Assembly (NCBI GenBank): GCA_903891085.1
Contig: CAITDJ010000030.1
Span: forward strand, 1-64,000
DNA length: 64,000 bases
DNA from: an uncultured Bacteroidota bacterium
GTDB taxonomy: Bacteria > Bacteroidota > Bacteroidia > Bacteroidales > F082
Reading direction: 5' to 3'
In this document: piece after piece, positions 26,587 through 34,683 of the stretch
How the letters are laid out: each line of letters starts with the position of its first letter
Numbering within the stretch: position 1 is the first letter of the stretch
Program-made: the position numbers and the translations under genes
The notes under the pieces: model-generated
What the model was told of the DNA's origin: nothing
Seen by the model: only the letters and a program-made list of their open reading frames with translations
Databases searched by the model: none

Positions 26587-27111
26587 ATGTATGTAAAATC
26601 GAACCAATTGTTTGCCGATAAACAATTCGAAGAAATCTATTCAAAAATAAACCGGCCGGTTGTGATTGCCGATGATATCCGTAACCCTGATAATGCCGGA
26701 GCCCTCATCCGCCTGGCCGACAATATCGGTGCAGCACATGTGTATTTTTTAGCATCGGATGATTCAGTTCACCTGCCAAAAATGCAACGGGTAGCAGCAA
26801 GCAGTTATGGAAATCTATCATGGAGTTTCGAAAAAAATAAAGTCATTCCAAACACAATCACCGAAAAATTCACCCTTGTGGCCTTGGAAACAACTACCCA
26901 TGCCACCAATTTATTCACTACTGCGTTGCCCGACAATCCGGCTTTTATTGTAGGAAACGAAAGAGTAGGAATAAGCAAAGAACTGTTGGGGCAGGCCGTA
27001 ATGAGTGTTTATATTCCTGTGCCCGGATTGACCCGTTCGCTCAATGTGACGCATGCGGCAGCCGTAATATTCTTCGAATGGCTGAGACAGATGCAGCTCA
27101 GGTTTGCCTGA
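26587..27111 (+). CDS. SpoU/TrmH-family RNA 2'-O-methyltransferase
   Basis: A 174-residue SPOUT methyltransferase that would transfer a methyl group from S-adenosylmethionine to a ribose in tRNA or rRNA. All three SpoU motifs are present: NPDNAGALIRLADNIGA (motif 1), FIVGNERVGISKELL (motif 2) and VPGLTRSLNVTHAAAVIFFE (motif 3). The protein lacks the N-terminal substrate-binding domain of RlmB-type members and is about the minimal length for a catalytic domain, closer to TrmH/TrmL. The target cannot be named. The phosphatase gene begins 30 bases behind it and has its own -7 box. Confidence 0.9.
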   Translation: MYVKSNQLFADKQFEEIYSKINRPVVIADDIRNPDNAGALIRLADNIGAAHVYFLASDDSVHLPKMQRVAASSYGNLSWSFEKNKVIPNTITEKFTLVALETTTHATNLFTTALPDNPAFIVGNERVGISKELLGQAVMSVYIPVPGLTRSLNVTHAAAVIFFEWLRQMQLRFA

Positions 27112-27117
27112 TTTCAT

Positions 27118-27125
27118 TAATTTTG
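27118..27125 (+). promoter_or_regulatory. -7 promoter box of the YjjG-like gene
   Basis: TAATTTTG, a TAnnTTTG match, 16 bases upstream of the ATG at 27142. Confidence 0.45.
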
Positions 27126-27141
27126 CCTCCAAACAAATCGT

Positions 27142-27843
27142 ATGTTCAGGAAACACTACAAACACCTTTTTTTCGATCTCGACCGCACCCTGTGGGATTT
27201 TGATACCAGTTCGCATGAGACATTTGTTTATATGTTCAGTAAATTTGATTTACCGGGTTATGGTATTGAATCATTCGATAAGTTCATCGAAGTCTATCAC
27301 AAACACAATGATTATTTTTGGGATTTGTATCGCAAAGGCGAATTGAAAAAAGAGGTGCTGCGTGGTATCAGATTCAAGGCGACCTTTGAGTCATTTGGTA
27401 TTGATAACAAGGAATTAATTGAAAAAATTACAGAAGACTATTTGTATCACTCACCACGCAATGTATTTTTGTTTCCAAACACCCATAAAACACTTGAATA
27501 TTTGCAAGATAAGGTCGATTTACATTTGATTACAAACGGTTTCGAAGAGGTTCAGGAGATAAAAATGCAGTCGTCTGACCTGCGGAAATACTTCAAAACT
27601 GTGGTTACTTCGGAAGAGGCAGGCGTGAAAAAACCGGATGCAGGGATTTTTAAATTTGCTTTACATCGCGCAGGTGCCAATGCCGCTGAAAGCCTCATGA
27701 TTGGCGATGATCTTGAAGTGGATATCGAAGGTGCCCGCTTGTTTGGGATGGATACCGTGTTCTTTAATCCTGAAAAGCTGCCACATCCGGGCAACGCAAC
27801 CTTTGAAATCAGCGATCTGTGCGAATTGTGTGATTATTTTTGA
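27142..27843 (+). CDS. YjjG-type HAD-family nucleotidase
   Basis: A 233-residue HAD hydrolase. Motif I is FFDLDRTLWDF (D12, D14), motif II is LITNG, motif III the Lys in VKKPDAGIFKFAL, and motif IV MIGDDLEVDIEGAR. The 'DLDRTLWDFD' form and the helical cap are typical of YjjG, the pyrimidine 5'-nucleotidase that removes non-canonical nucleotides such as 5-halo-dUMP. Its stop lies inside the 3' end of the convergent psd gene (10-base overlap), so the two transcripts overlap head to head. Confidence 0.88.
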   Translation: MFRKHYKHLFFDLDRTLWDFDTSSHETFVYMFSKFDLPGYGIESFDKFIEVYHKHNDYFWDLYRKGELKKEVLRGIRFKATFESFGIDNKELIEKITEDYLYHSPRNVFLFPNTHKTLEYLQDKVDLHLITNGFEEVQEIKMQSSDLRKYFKTVVTSEEAGVKKPDAGIFKFALHRAGANAAESLMIGDDLEVDIEGARLFGMDTVFFNPEKLPHPGNATFEISDLCELCDYF

Positions 27844-28496
27844 AAAGTAGCCAGCACTGTTTTCTGCCCCTTCACCTTATCGCCGATTTTCACGTTTACT
27901 GTGGCGGACAGCGGAACAAAAAAATCGACCCGCGATCCAAAACGTATCAGACCGAATTCATCACCCTGGGTTGCAACAGTTCCCTTCTTAACATAGCAAA
28001 CGATGCGCCGCGCCATCATGCCTGCAATCTGTCTGAAAAGTACTTCTTTTCCTTTCCCGGCTGAGACAACAACAGTATTTCTTTCGTTCTCTTCAGATGA
28101 CTTTGGATGGTTGGCAAACAGAAACTTTCCGGGGTGGTATTTCACGTAAGTCACCTTGCCATCAATGGGAAACCAGTTGATATGCACATTCATGGGTGAC
28201 ATGAAAACAGAAATCTGCTTCCTCCGGTCGTTAAAATATTCCGGTTCAAAAACCTCTTCAATCACAACAACAGTGCCATCGGCCGATGAAACAACCGAAT
28301 CGACCTGCCGGTTAACGGTGCGTCGGGGCACGCGAAAGAAACTAATTTCCCATAAAAGTGTCAACCCAAGCACGGTATAGAACAGGTAATGAAAAACAGT
28401 TTGTGTTGGGAAGAAGTAATATAAAATGGCTGCAAAAACTGCGTAAATCAGTGTTGAAACTGCAATAATTTTGATGCCTTCGCGGTGTATATACAT
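27834..28496 (-). CDS. psd: Phosphatidylserine decarboxylase proenzyme, short type
   Basis: A 220-residue enzyme converting phosphatidylserine to phosphatidylethanolamine. Two hydrophobic N-terminal helices (KIIAVSTLIYAVFAAILYYF, TVFHYLFYTVLGLTLLWEIS) anchor it. The self-cleavage site is the Gly-Ser in LIRFGSRVDFF (S188), which yields the pyruvoyl cofactor; the conserved ISVFMSPMNVHINWFPIDG and YHPGKFLFANHPKSSEENER segments match the short (archaeal/Bacteroidota) class. cdsA lies two bases upstream on the same strand, giving a phospholipid-synthesis operon. The pssA gene is not in the window. Confidence 0.95.
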   Translation of the reverse strand: MYIHREGIKIIAVSTLIYAVFAAILYYFFPTQTVFHYLFYTVLGLTLLWEISFFRVPRRTVNRQVDSVVSSADGTVVVIEEVFEPEYFNDRRKQISVFMSPMNVHINWFPIDGKVTYVKYHPGKFLFANHPKSSEENERNTVVVSAGKGKEVLFRQIAGMMARRIVCYVKKGTVATQGDEFGLIRFGSRVDFFVPLSATVNVKIGDKVKGQKTVLATFQK

Positions 28497-28498
28497 AA

Positions 28499-29317
28499 TT
28501 ATTGTGCGATTATCAGATAAACAAAAACAAAAGGAATTACAAAAAAGGTAGCATCAAAACGGTCGAGGATGCCACCGTGACCCGGAATCAGATTGCCCGA
28601 ATCTTTCACACCGGCCTGACGTTTCAACATCGACTCTGTCAGGTCGCCCAGACTTCCGAAAATTACCACAATGGTGGCCATTGCCAGTGATTGATTCAAT
28701 CCGAGTAATCCGGTATAATGGGCATATAAAGCGGCTATGCCTAGCGTAAAGATAAACCCGCCTACGCTGCCTTCCCAGCTCTTTTTGGGAGAGATGCGTT
28801 CAAACAAACGATGTTTCCCCACCAGGCTGCCCACCAGGTAGGCAAAGGTGTCGTTCACCCAGATCATGACAATCACACTCAGTAGTAAGACAGGGCCGGC
28901 CTGTTCACCGATAATGCCAGGGTTATAAAAGTAGAGTGACAGTGCCGAAGGCAAGGCCACCAGAATCAAGGCCGCGTATTGGGCCGTGGCGATACCGGTG
29001 AAAGTATTTTTGGTTGAAAACAAACTATGCAAAAATGGGAAAAAGAGTGGAAAAACCAACAGAACCAACAGATTAACAGGAAAAATATTCAAGGCATGCA
29101 ATGCGAAAAGGCCATAGGCCGTAACAGATACAGCAATAGAGGCTGACAAACCAGCTGTTGATTTGTTTGCTCCAAGCAAGCGGTTCATTTCGATGGTTCC
29201 TTTGATGGTTACAAACAGCATGAGTGCAGCAAAAATATAGGGTGAAATCAGGATTGACCCAACAACGACCACTGCAAAAATGAATCCGTAAAGTGTTCTG
29301 GTTATCAGGTTCTTCAT
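28499..29317 (-). CDS. cdsA: Phosphatidate cytidylyltransferase
   Basis: A 272-residue integral membrane enzyme that makes CDP-diacylglycerol from phosphatidate and CTP. About seven hydrophobic helices are seen. The family signature is complete near the C-terminus: ISPKKSWEGSVGGFIFT and then KRQAGVKDSGNLIPGHGGIL followed by DRFDA. Psd follows two bases behind, so both steps lie in one operon. A -7 box is found 38 bases upstream. Confidence 0.95.
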   Translation of the reverse strand: MKNLITRTLYGFIFAVVVVGSILISPYIFAALMLFVTIKGTIEMNRLLGANKSTAGLSASIAVSVTAYGLFALHALNIFPVNLLVLLVFPLFFPFLHSLFSTKNTFTGIATAQYAALILVALPSALSLYFYNPGIIGEQAGPVLLLSVIVMIWVNDTFAYLVGSLVGKHRLFERISPKKSWEGSVGGFIFTLGIAALYAHYTGLLGLNQSLAMATIVVIFGSLGDLTESMLKRQAGVKDSGNLIPGHGGILDRFDATFFVIPFVFVYLIIAQ

Positions 29318-29354
29318 CTTACAATCGCCTTCATTTTTTATCCCTGTGGGCGGG

Positions 29355-29362
29355 CAAAGATA
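29355..29362 (-). promoter_or_regulatory. -7 promoter box of cdsA-psd
   Basis: Minus strand TATCTTTG, a TAnnTTTG match 38 bases before the cdsA start. Confidence 0.5.
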
Positions 29363-29529
29363 ATTACTTTTCGATGAAATGATAGTTATTAGACTCAGAA
29401 TGTGTTTTTATGAGTTATATGTTGCATGTATTCCCTCGCTCGCATGCGGTTATGTCGCGTTATGGACTCCGTTACCTCACAATCAATCACCCATGCAAAA
29501 TGATAAATTGACCTGTCTGCTCCATTCTT
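29363..29529. other. Intergenic region, no gene seen
   Basis: Together with the promoter stretch to 29728 this is a gap of about 370 bases. A 99-codon frame at 29379-29678 shows no protein-like composition and is not called. Confidence 0.5.
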
Positions 29530-29563
29530 TTTGCCAGCGAAATTTCTTTATTTGCTATTTTTG
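29530..29563 (+). promoter_or_regulatory. Promoter with -33 and -7 elements before the lipoprotein gene
   Basis: TTTG at 29530-29533 and TATTTTTG at 29556-29563, spaced by 22 bases. The start codon of the lipoprotein gene is about 165 bases downstream, so the leader would be long; it contains a ten-codon frame starting at 29576. Confidence 0.5.
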
Positions 29564-29728
29564 TGAGGATATAAAATGCAAGGATATGTTATCGGATGGC
29601 AAGGATGAAAACAAGCGCAATCCTGCCTGCCGCAAGCAAGGTTCTCAGGCCGCTTTGCTGAATAAATCCGCGTCATGATAGTGAATCATGAAAACAGTTC
29701 TATAATTTTACTCAACAATTCAAATGCC

Positions 29729-30277
29729 ATGAAAAAACTTATTGTACCAATCATCGCAGCCTTGCTGATATGTGCAGCTTGCAGTAAAAAAGAAAACGAA
29801 ATTACCCTGCGGGTAGGATTGAACAGTGAAGATGTGAGCATCCACACCCTTAACCCGGCAATGCAGATCGAATACGGCCATCCCGATTCGATAGATTTCG
29901 ACGGCGACCTGAATTATGATCTGTTGATTTTCCAAACCCAGAAACCTGTTTCAGCCGGTTTCATTGCCGAAACATGGATTGCAGGCAGAAATCAAATAAA
30001 AGTGGTGCTTTCTGATATTAATGCGTATCCCGATACACTGGTTTATGGAAGTGAGATCAGTAATGGAAGTCATTGGGTAGTTGCAAATGGGAACGATCTG
30101 ATTTTGCATGGCGTAGAATTATACAGTGGAAACAGTTACACGCTGATTGGCAATTTCCTTGGGTTCACCGAACATTACCTGGGGGTTTGTGTTGGTTCCC
30201 GTTTCGGATGGCTTAAAGTAAAACGGAATGCGGAGAACGGGAAAATGGAAGTGCTGGAATGGGCGATCATGATATAA
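29729..30277 (+). CDS. Lipoprotein of unknown function
   Basis: The start at 29729 gives 182 residues beginning MKKLIVPIIAALLICAACSK, a lipoprotein signal with the lipobox CAAC; the longer frame adds 18 residues that spoil the signal and is not used. The mature part is beta-rich (ITLRVGLNSEDVSIHTLNP, YDLLIFQTQKPVSAGF, GWLKVKRNAENGKMEVLEWA) and resembles in outline small T9SS-associated or surface lipoproteins, but I recognise no domain. It is probably exported to the outer membrane. No operon partner is seen. Confidence 0.75.
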   Translation: MKKLIVPIIAALLICAACSKKENEITLRVGLNSEDVSIHTLNPAMQIEYGHPDSIDFDGDLNYDLLIFQTQKPVSAGFIAETWIAGRNQIKVVLSDINAYPDTLVYGSEISNGSHWVVANGNDLILHGVELYSGNSYTLIGNFLGFTEHYLGVCVGSRFGWLKVKRNAENGKMEVLEWAIMI

Positions 30278-30432
30278 AGGCACATTGCTGCCGTGCGAAA
30301 AAATCACCTCAGGTATTTAGTTATGTGGTTCGCCATAAACACAGCTACAGAACGAAAATCTGCACTTTTTTGTGAAAGACGAATTCATAAATACTGACAC
30401 ATGTGCAGCCGAAAAAATAAGTTTGCTTTGAT
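30278..30432. other. Intergenic region, no gene seen
   Basis: First part of a 388-base AT-rich gap between the lipoprotein and histidine kinase genes. The rest of the gap holds a possible promoter (30433-30464) and, just before the kinase start, a small hairpin (30630-30653, TTAGC/GCTAA arms with one bulge). Confidence 0.5.
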
Positions 30433-30464
30433 TTTGTTTTTTTGAAATAACTGATTTACATTTG
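30433..30464 (+). promoter_or_regulatory. Candidate promoter of the histidine kinase gene
   Basis: TTTG at 30433-30436, 20-base spacer, TACATTTG at 30457-30464. The kinase start is about 200 bases downstream. Confidence 0.4.
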
Positions 30465-30665
30465 TTTTGCTAATACAACAAACAAACCTATTTGCCAAAC
30501 TTCAAACATGGATAAATACAGGAATTTCACTATAAAACAAAGTAAAACTTATGGATTTGAAAGGTTAGGGTGTCGTTTAGCTTATTTAAGAAACTTCAAC
30601 ATAATTCCGAAATAATTGCCATAAGGTGATTAGCCATTCCTAGCCAATGCTAAAAAACTAAGAAC

Positions 30666-31859
30666 ATGGACACTGAAATTAATTTTTTAACGGAGAGAAT
30701 AATAGAACTTGAAAGGGAAAATTCTATTCTTAGACAGCAACAAATTGAGATAACTGAAGCCAAAGAGTTGTATTTGAAAATATTTGAGAATTTTCCGGCT
30801 TTGATTTGGCGTTCGCGTTTAGATAAATTGTGTGACTATTTTAATAAAACCTGGCTTGACTTTACAGGCAGAACGATGGAACAAGAATTTGGAAATGGAT
30901 GGGCAGAAGGAGTTCATCCTGAGGATTTTGATTTTTGTTTAAAGACTTATGTTGCCGCATTTGATAAAAGACAGTCGTTTTTAATGGAATATCGTATGAA
31001 AAATAAGTTTGGCGATTATTGTTGGATAAGAGATTTTGGACAACCATTTTACGATTTAGACAATACGTTTATAGGATATATTGGTTCGTGTTACGATATA
31101 ACTGAAAATAAAAATAACGAACTTAAACTCGTTGAATTAAATGCTACAAAAGATAAATTTTTCTCCATCATTGCCCACGATCTAAAAAATCCTTTCAATT
31201 CTATTTTGGGCTTTAGCGAACATATTGTAGAAAAGGTCAATGAAAAGGACTATGAAAAAATTGGCGAATTTGCTGACATCGTGCGGCAATCATCTAATAG
31301 AGCAATGGATTTGCTTATGAACCTTATGGAATGGGCTCAATCGCAATCTGGCCGGATGGAATACAAACCTGAATATTTCGAAATAAATACAATCGTCAAC
31401 GAAGCAATACTTTTAATGAAAGGTAACGCTGAGCAAAAGTCCATCATCATGACAAATAAGCTTTCGTCTGGCATCCAAGTTAATGCCGATAAAGCCATGC
31501 TTAGCACCGTGCTGAGAAATTTGATTTCTAATGCAATAAAATTCACGCAGCCAAATGGAAAGATTACCGTCACATCAGTTGTAAAGCAGAATGAGTTAAC
31601 TATTTCGGTAATCGACACTGGAGTCGGTATTTCAAAAGAAAGAATAAACAAATTATTCAAAATTAGTGAAAGTTATTCAACGAAAGGCACACAAAAGGAA
31701 AATGGAACAGGATTGGGTTTGATTCTTTGCAAAGAATTTATTGAAAAAAACAATGGGAAAATTTGGGCCGAAAGTATAGTTGGAACCGGAACGACTTTTT
31801 ACTTTTCATTACCATTAGGTAAAGAGAATAGGCAAAATATTGAAATGTTAAAACAGTAA
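30666..31859 (+). CDS. PAS-domain sensor histidine kinase
   Basis: A 397-residue soluble kinase. An N-terminal coiled coil (about 1-33) leads to one PAS/PAC domain (about 36-148, ending FIGYIGSCYDITENK). The dimerisation domain carries the phospho-acceptor H171 in FFSIIAHDLKNPFNSILGFS; the catalytic domain shows the N-box NLISNAIKFTQPNG, G1 DTGVGIS and G2 GTGLGL. There is no membrane segment, so it senses a cytosolic signal, and no response regulator gene is adjacent, making it an orphan kinase. The gene and its surroundings are AT-richer than the core genes on either side, which suggests an accessory segment. Confidence 0.92.
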   Translation: MDTEINFLTERIIELERENSILRQQQIEITEAKELYLKIFENFPALIWRSRLDKLCDYFNKTWLDFTGRTMEQEFGNGWAEGVHPEDFDFCLKTYVAAFDKRQSFLMEYRMKNKFGDYCWIRDFGQPFYDLDNTFIGYIGSCYDITENKNNELKLVELNATKDKFFSIIAHDLKNPFNSILGFSEHIVEKVNEKDYEKIGEFADIVRQSSNRAMDLLMNLMEWAQSQSGRMEYKPEYFEINTIVNEAILLMKGNAEQKSIIMTNKLSSGIQVNADKAMLSTVLRNLISNAIKFTQPNGKITVTSVVKQNELTISVIDTGVGISKERINKLFKISESYSTKGTQKENGTGLGLILCKEFIEKNNGKIWAESIVGTGTTFYFSLPLGKENRQNIEMLKQ

Positions 31860-31928
31860 GAGCTTTGAAATGGAACTAGCTTGTTTTCTAAACGCAGGAA
31901 ATGAAGCACATGGCAATAATAGCAAAAT

Positions 31929-31967
31929 ACCCGCATGTCGGGTTTCCTGCCAAAGCGGACAGGCAGG
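31929..31967. repeat. Two-hairpin palindromic element
   Basis: The first hairpin, 31929-31943, pairs ACCCG with CGGGT; the second, 31946-31967, pairs CCTGCC with GGCAGG around a 10-base loop. The element is GC-rich in an AT-rich gap. The paired-hairpin layout matches REP-like elements; neither hairpin has a T-run. Confidence 0.45.
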
Positions 31968-32089
31968 TCCTTCGTTGACAAGAAATTAGAAATTTGAATT
32001 GCAGTACTTCGTAGGAAGTTCATCGGGAAACTACCGCCCTGAGTGTATTTGCGGATCGTTGGCGTTAATTATTCAAATAATACCAAACT

Positions 32090-32863
32090 ATGAGTAGAAC
32101 AACAAGGAATATAATTATTACTTTAATTTGCTTTTTAGGGTATTATTTTGCTTTAGAGAACTTCGAGAAAGTAATGCTACTGATTGACAGGTTTTTTAAT
32201 TACAGACTCTTAAGCTCTTTTATTACTTATATCATAATTGGTATTCCGATATTTTTGGGAACTTTCTTCATTAATAAAAATTTCAATATTTTCAATAGTT
32301 TAGGTCTTTCAAAAAATATTTTGAAAGGACTTTTGCTTGCAATGATATTCACGCTGCCAATGTTCATAGGTGGACTTATTTTTTATAAATTCAATACAGA
32401 AATTTCACTCGCGAATTTAATTGCAAGTACAATCTTAGCAGGTCTTTTTGAGGAGCTATATTTCAGGGGATTCTTATTCGGTCAAATTTTCAGAAATACA
32501 AAACTTGGGTTTATTCCTTCAATAATTATCGGTGCAATAGTATTTGCTTCTGCGCACTTATACCAAAGTCAAGACTTTTCGATAATGACAGGTATTTTTA
32601 TAACTACATTTTTAGGTGCAATATTTTTCGCCTGGCTTTTTGTTGAATGGGATTATAATTTATGGGTTCCAATTTTTCTGCATACACTTATGAACTTATC
32701 TTGGGAATTATTCAATGTTAGTGACAATGCATTAGGAAACATAACCTCAAATATATTTCGGTGCTTGACAATTGCAGTTGCAATTATTCTAACTATTCTA
32801 TTCAAAAAAAAACACGGACAGAAATTAACTATTAACCGGTATACATTATTGAGCAAAATATAG
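32090..32863 (+). CDS. CPBP-family (CAAX-like) intramembrane metalloprotease
   Basis: A 257-residue membrane protein with about eight hydrophobic helices. The Abi/CPBP motifs are complete: EELYFRG (E121, E122, R126), FASAHL (H156) and HTLMNLSW (H198, N202). This family (Rce1-like) cleaves membrane-bound substrates; bacterial members are linked to bacteriocin self-immunity or processing, but the substrate here is unknown. The gene stands between the orphan kinase and a core gene and is AT-rich, consistent with an accessory segment. Its start at 32090 is the first Met in frame. Confidence 0.9.
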   Translation: MSRTTRNIIITLICFLGYYFALENFEKVMLLIDRFFNYRLLSSFITYIIIGIPIFLGTFFINKNFNIFNSLGLSKNILKGLLLAMIFTLPMFIGGLIFYKFNTEISLANLIASTILAGLFEELYFRGFLFGQIFRNTKLGFIPSIIIGAIVFASAHLYQSQDFSIMTGIFITTFLGAIFFAWLFVEWDYNLWVPIFLHTLMNLSWELFNVSDNALGNITSNIFRCLTIAVAIILTILFKKKHGQKLTINRYTLLSKI

Positions 32864-32982
32864 CTAATGCCAGGTTGAACGAATTCAGTACGCTGCACTA
32901 TCCAATGGAAATTGGATTGGGTATGATTGGGGTCGAAAATGTTTCATAGTGTCAATATACCGACAGACTTCCTTTTAACTTA

Positions 32983-33031
32983 ATTTTCAAATTCTCTCAT
33001 TTTCAAATTTTCAAATTTGATTTTCATTTTT
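32983..33031. repeat. Weak A/T-rich heptamer-like array (I)
   Basis: Units such as TCATTTT, CAAATTT, TCAAATT, TGATTTT and CATTTTT can be read in 7-bp phase, but an 8-bp period (TTTTCAAA twice) fits part of it as well. Listed as a weak member of the heptamer family. Confidence 0.35.
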
Positions 33032-33080
33032 TTAACATTTCCCCCCGCTTTACCCAAAAGTTTTCTTTCGATATTATAGC

Positions 33081-33088
33081 TATTTTTG
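33081..33088 (+). promoter_or_regulatory. -7 promoter box of the DUF2027-Smr gene
   Basis: TATTTTTG, a TAnnTTTG match 19 bases upstream of the start codon. Confidence 0.45.
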
Positions 33089-33107
33089 CCCACTAAATTG
33101 ATAGGGA

Positions 33108-34196
33108 ATGCTCAGATTAAATGTTGGTGATAAGGTGAAGTTTTTGAATGAACTAGGTGGTGGCACCGTCAAAAAGCTGATGGACAGCCGCATGGTGATG
33201 ATCGAAATTGAGGATGGATTTGATATTCCTGTATTGATGAGTGAGTTGGTGCTCGCCAATCCAGAGGTGGTCAGTCAGCCGAAACGTAATACACAGGTTG
33301 ATAATCTTCAAAAAGAAATACAACAAAAAGCAGCACAGGAAGCCGCCGAAGAAGACCAGGCACGCAAAGGCAAACTTCGTCGTTTTGGAAAAAATCCGGA
33401 AGCCGAAGGTATTTATCTGGCTTTTTTGCCCCACGAACAACAATGGATATTAACAGGCCTGCTCGATGTGGTGCTGGTAAACCATACACCCGCCGAACTG
33501 CTTTACAGCTTTGGTTTAAAGACCGAAACAGGTTTATTAAATGCCGATTTCGGGCAATTGGAACCCTATTCACGCATCAATATCGAAACCATTTCGCGCA
33601 ACGATATCAATGCCTGGTGCGAAGGGATTGTGCAGGCCATTCTGGTGTTCGAACAATCTACCGAGGTGTATCATCCGCTTTTTTCGCCCTTCGATGTCAA
33701 ACCAAACCGGTTTTACAAAGAAGGCAGTTACGTCATGTCGGGTATACTCGGCGACAAAGCCCTGATGGTTTGTCTGCAAACATTGGTCGCCCTGAAGAGT
33801 TCAGGAAACTACAAACAGAGTCTTGAATTCCAGACCGAAATAACCGAACCTGTGCGGACAGTCACCAAAGAAAAAGCCTTGATCGACAAGCACCGGAAGG
33901 AGCAAGGCGAAGCGGTTATTGATTTGCATATTGGCGAACTGGTCGATAATATTTCGGGGCTGACAAGTCACGATATGTTTAAAATACAATTTGATTACTT
34001 CGAAAAAACCCTGCATAGTGCCCTGCAAAACGATTACACAAAAGTGACTTATATACATGGTGTTGGCAATGGTGTGTTAAAAAACGCGATTGTAAAAGCA
34101 CTCGAATCATTTGAAGAAACAGAGAATAAAATGGCCTCCATGGCTAAATTTGGCGTGGGAGCGATTGATGTTATTATTAAACAAAGTGAAAGTTGA
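33108..34196 (+). CDS. DUF2027 protein with Smr domain
   Basis: A 362-residue protein. The N-terminal 50 residues (LNVGDKVKFLNELGGGTVKKLM) form a KOW/SH3-like strand set as found before Smr domains in MutS2. The middle (about 90-265) matches DUF2027, a Bacteroidota-specific region. The C-terminal Smr domain has VIDLHIGELV (motif 1, DLH) and YIHGVGNGVLK (motif 2, HGxGxG), the nicking-endonuclease signature of the MutS2 Smr fold. A role in nucleic acid processing or ribosome rescue is likely by family, not proven. The heptamer array G begins inside its last codons. Confidence 0.88.
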   Translation: MLRLNVGDKVKFLNELGGGTVKKLMDSRMVMIEIEDGFDIPVLMSELVLANPEVVSQPKRNTQVDNLQKEIQQKAAQEAAEEDQARKGKLRRFGKNPEAEGIYLAFLPHEQQWILTGLLDVVLVNHTPAELLYSFGLKTETGLLNADFGQLEPYSRINIETISRNDINAWCEGIVQAILVFEQSTEVYHPLFSPFDVKPNRFYKEGSYVMSGILGDKALMVCLQTLVALKSSGNYKQSLEFQTEITEPVRTVTKEKALIDKHRKEQGEAVIDLHIGELVDNISGLTSHDMFKIQFDYFEKTLHSALQNDYTKVTYIHGVGNGVLKNAIVKALESFEETENKMASMAKFGVGAIDVIIKQSES

Positions 34197-34237
34197 AAGT
34201 GGGAAGGGGGAAGAGGGAAGATGGAAGATGGAAGAGG
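34192..34237. repeat. Heptanucleotide tandem array G
   Basis: Units GTTGAAA, GTGGGAA, GGGGGAA, GAGGGAA, GATGGAA, GATGGAA in strict 7-bp phase. It starts within the last codons of the DUF2027-Smr gene and is the inverse complement type of array H on the other side of the four-helix-bundle gene. Confidence 0.8.
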
Positions 34238-34290
34238 ACTGCTCGGAGCAAGATAAGGAAAATGGAAGTATTGTTATCACTTAAATAAAT

Positions 34291-34677
34291 ATGGAAGAAA
34301 GAATTAATTCTGGCGCACCTGTAATTGAATTTAAATTTGAAAAACTGATCATCTGGCAAAGGGCCATGGATTATGGTGAAAAAATTACCAGCATTGCCAA
34401 TACTTTTCCAAAAGAAGAAATTTATAACCTTTCATCACATATAAGAAGAGCTGTTGATTCAATTGCCCTAAATATTTCTGAAGGTGCTATTGAACAATCT
34501 GCCCCTGAATTTAAGAAGTTTATTGGTTATTCTGTGCGGTCATTGGCGGAGGTAGTAACATGTCTGCATAAAGCCAAAAGACGTAATTATATTTCTAAAG
34601 ATGAATTTTTAATGCACTATGAATACGCTTTCAACCTGATGAATATGATGATTTCGTTTAAACAAAAAATTCATTGA
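34291..34677 (+). CDS. Four-helix-bundle protein, S23/IVP family
   Basis: A 128-residue, all-helical protein. The motif KLIIWQRAMDYGEKITSI, followed by LSSHIRRAVDSIALNISEGA and SVRSLAEVVTCLHKAKRRNY, is the signature of the 23S rRNA intervening-sequence-encoded protein family (S23), which forms pentameric four-helix bundles related to the Avd accessory protein of diversity-generating retroelements. These small genes occur either inside 23S rRNA or scattered through Bacteroidota chromosomes; their role is not settled. Here it is free-standing, and it sits exactly between two heptamer arrays of opposite orientation (34192-34237 and 34684-34760), as if it were part of a cassette. No reverse transcriptase is nearby. 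Confidence 0.88.
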   Translation: MEERINSGAPVIEFKFEKLIIWQRAMDYGEKITSIANTFPKEEIYNLSSHIRRAVDSIALNISEGAIEQSAPEFKKFIGYSVRSLAEVVTCLHKAKRRNYISKDEFLMHYEYAFNLMNMMISFKQKIH

Positions 34678-34683
34678 AATGAA

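Noticed and set aside
29379-29678. 99-codon plus-strand frame upstream of the lipoprotein gene
   Set aside because: No start signal, irregular composition, overlaps the candidate promoter; no family resemblance.
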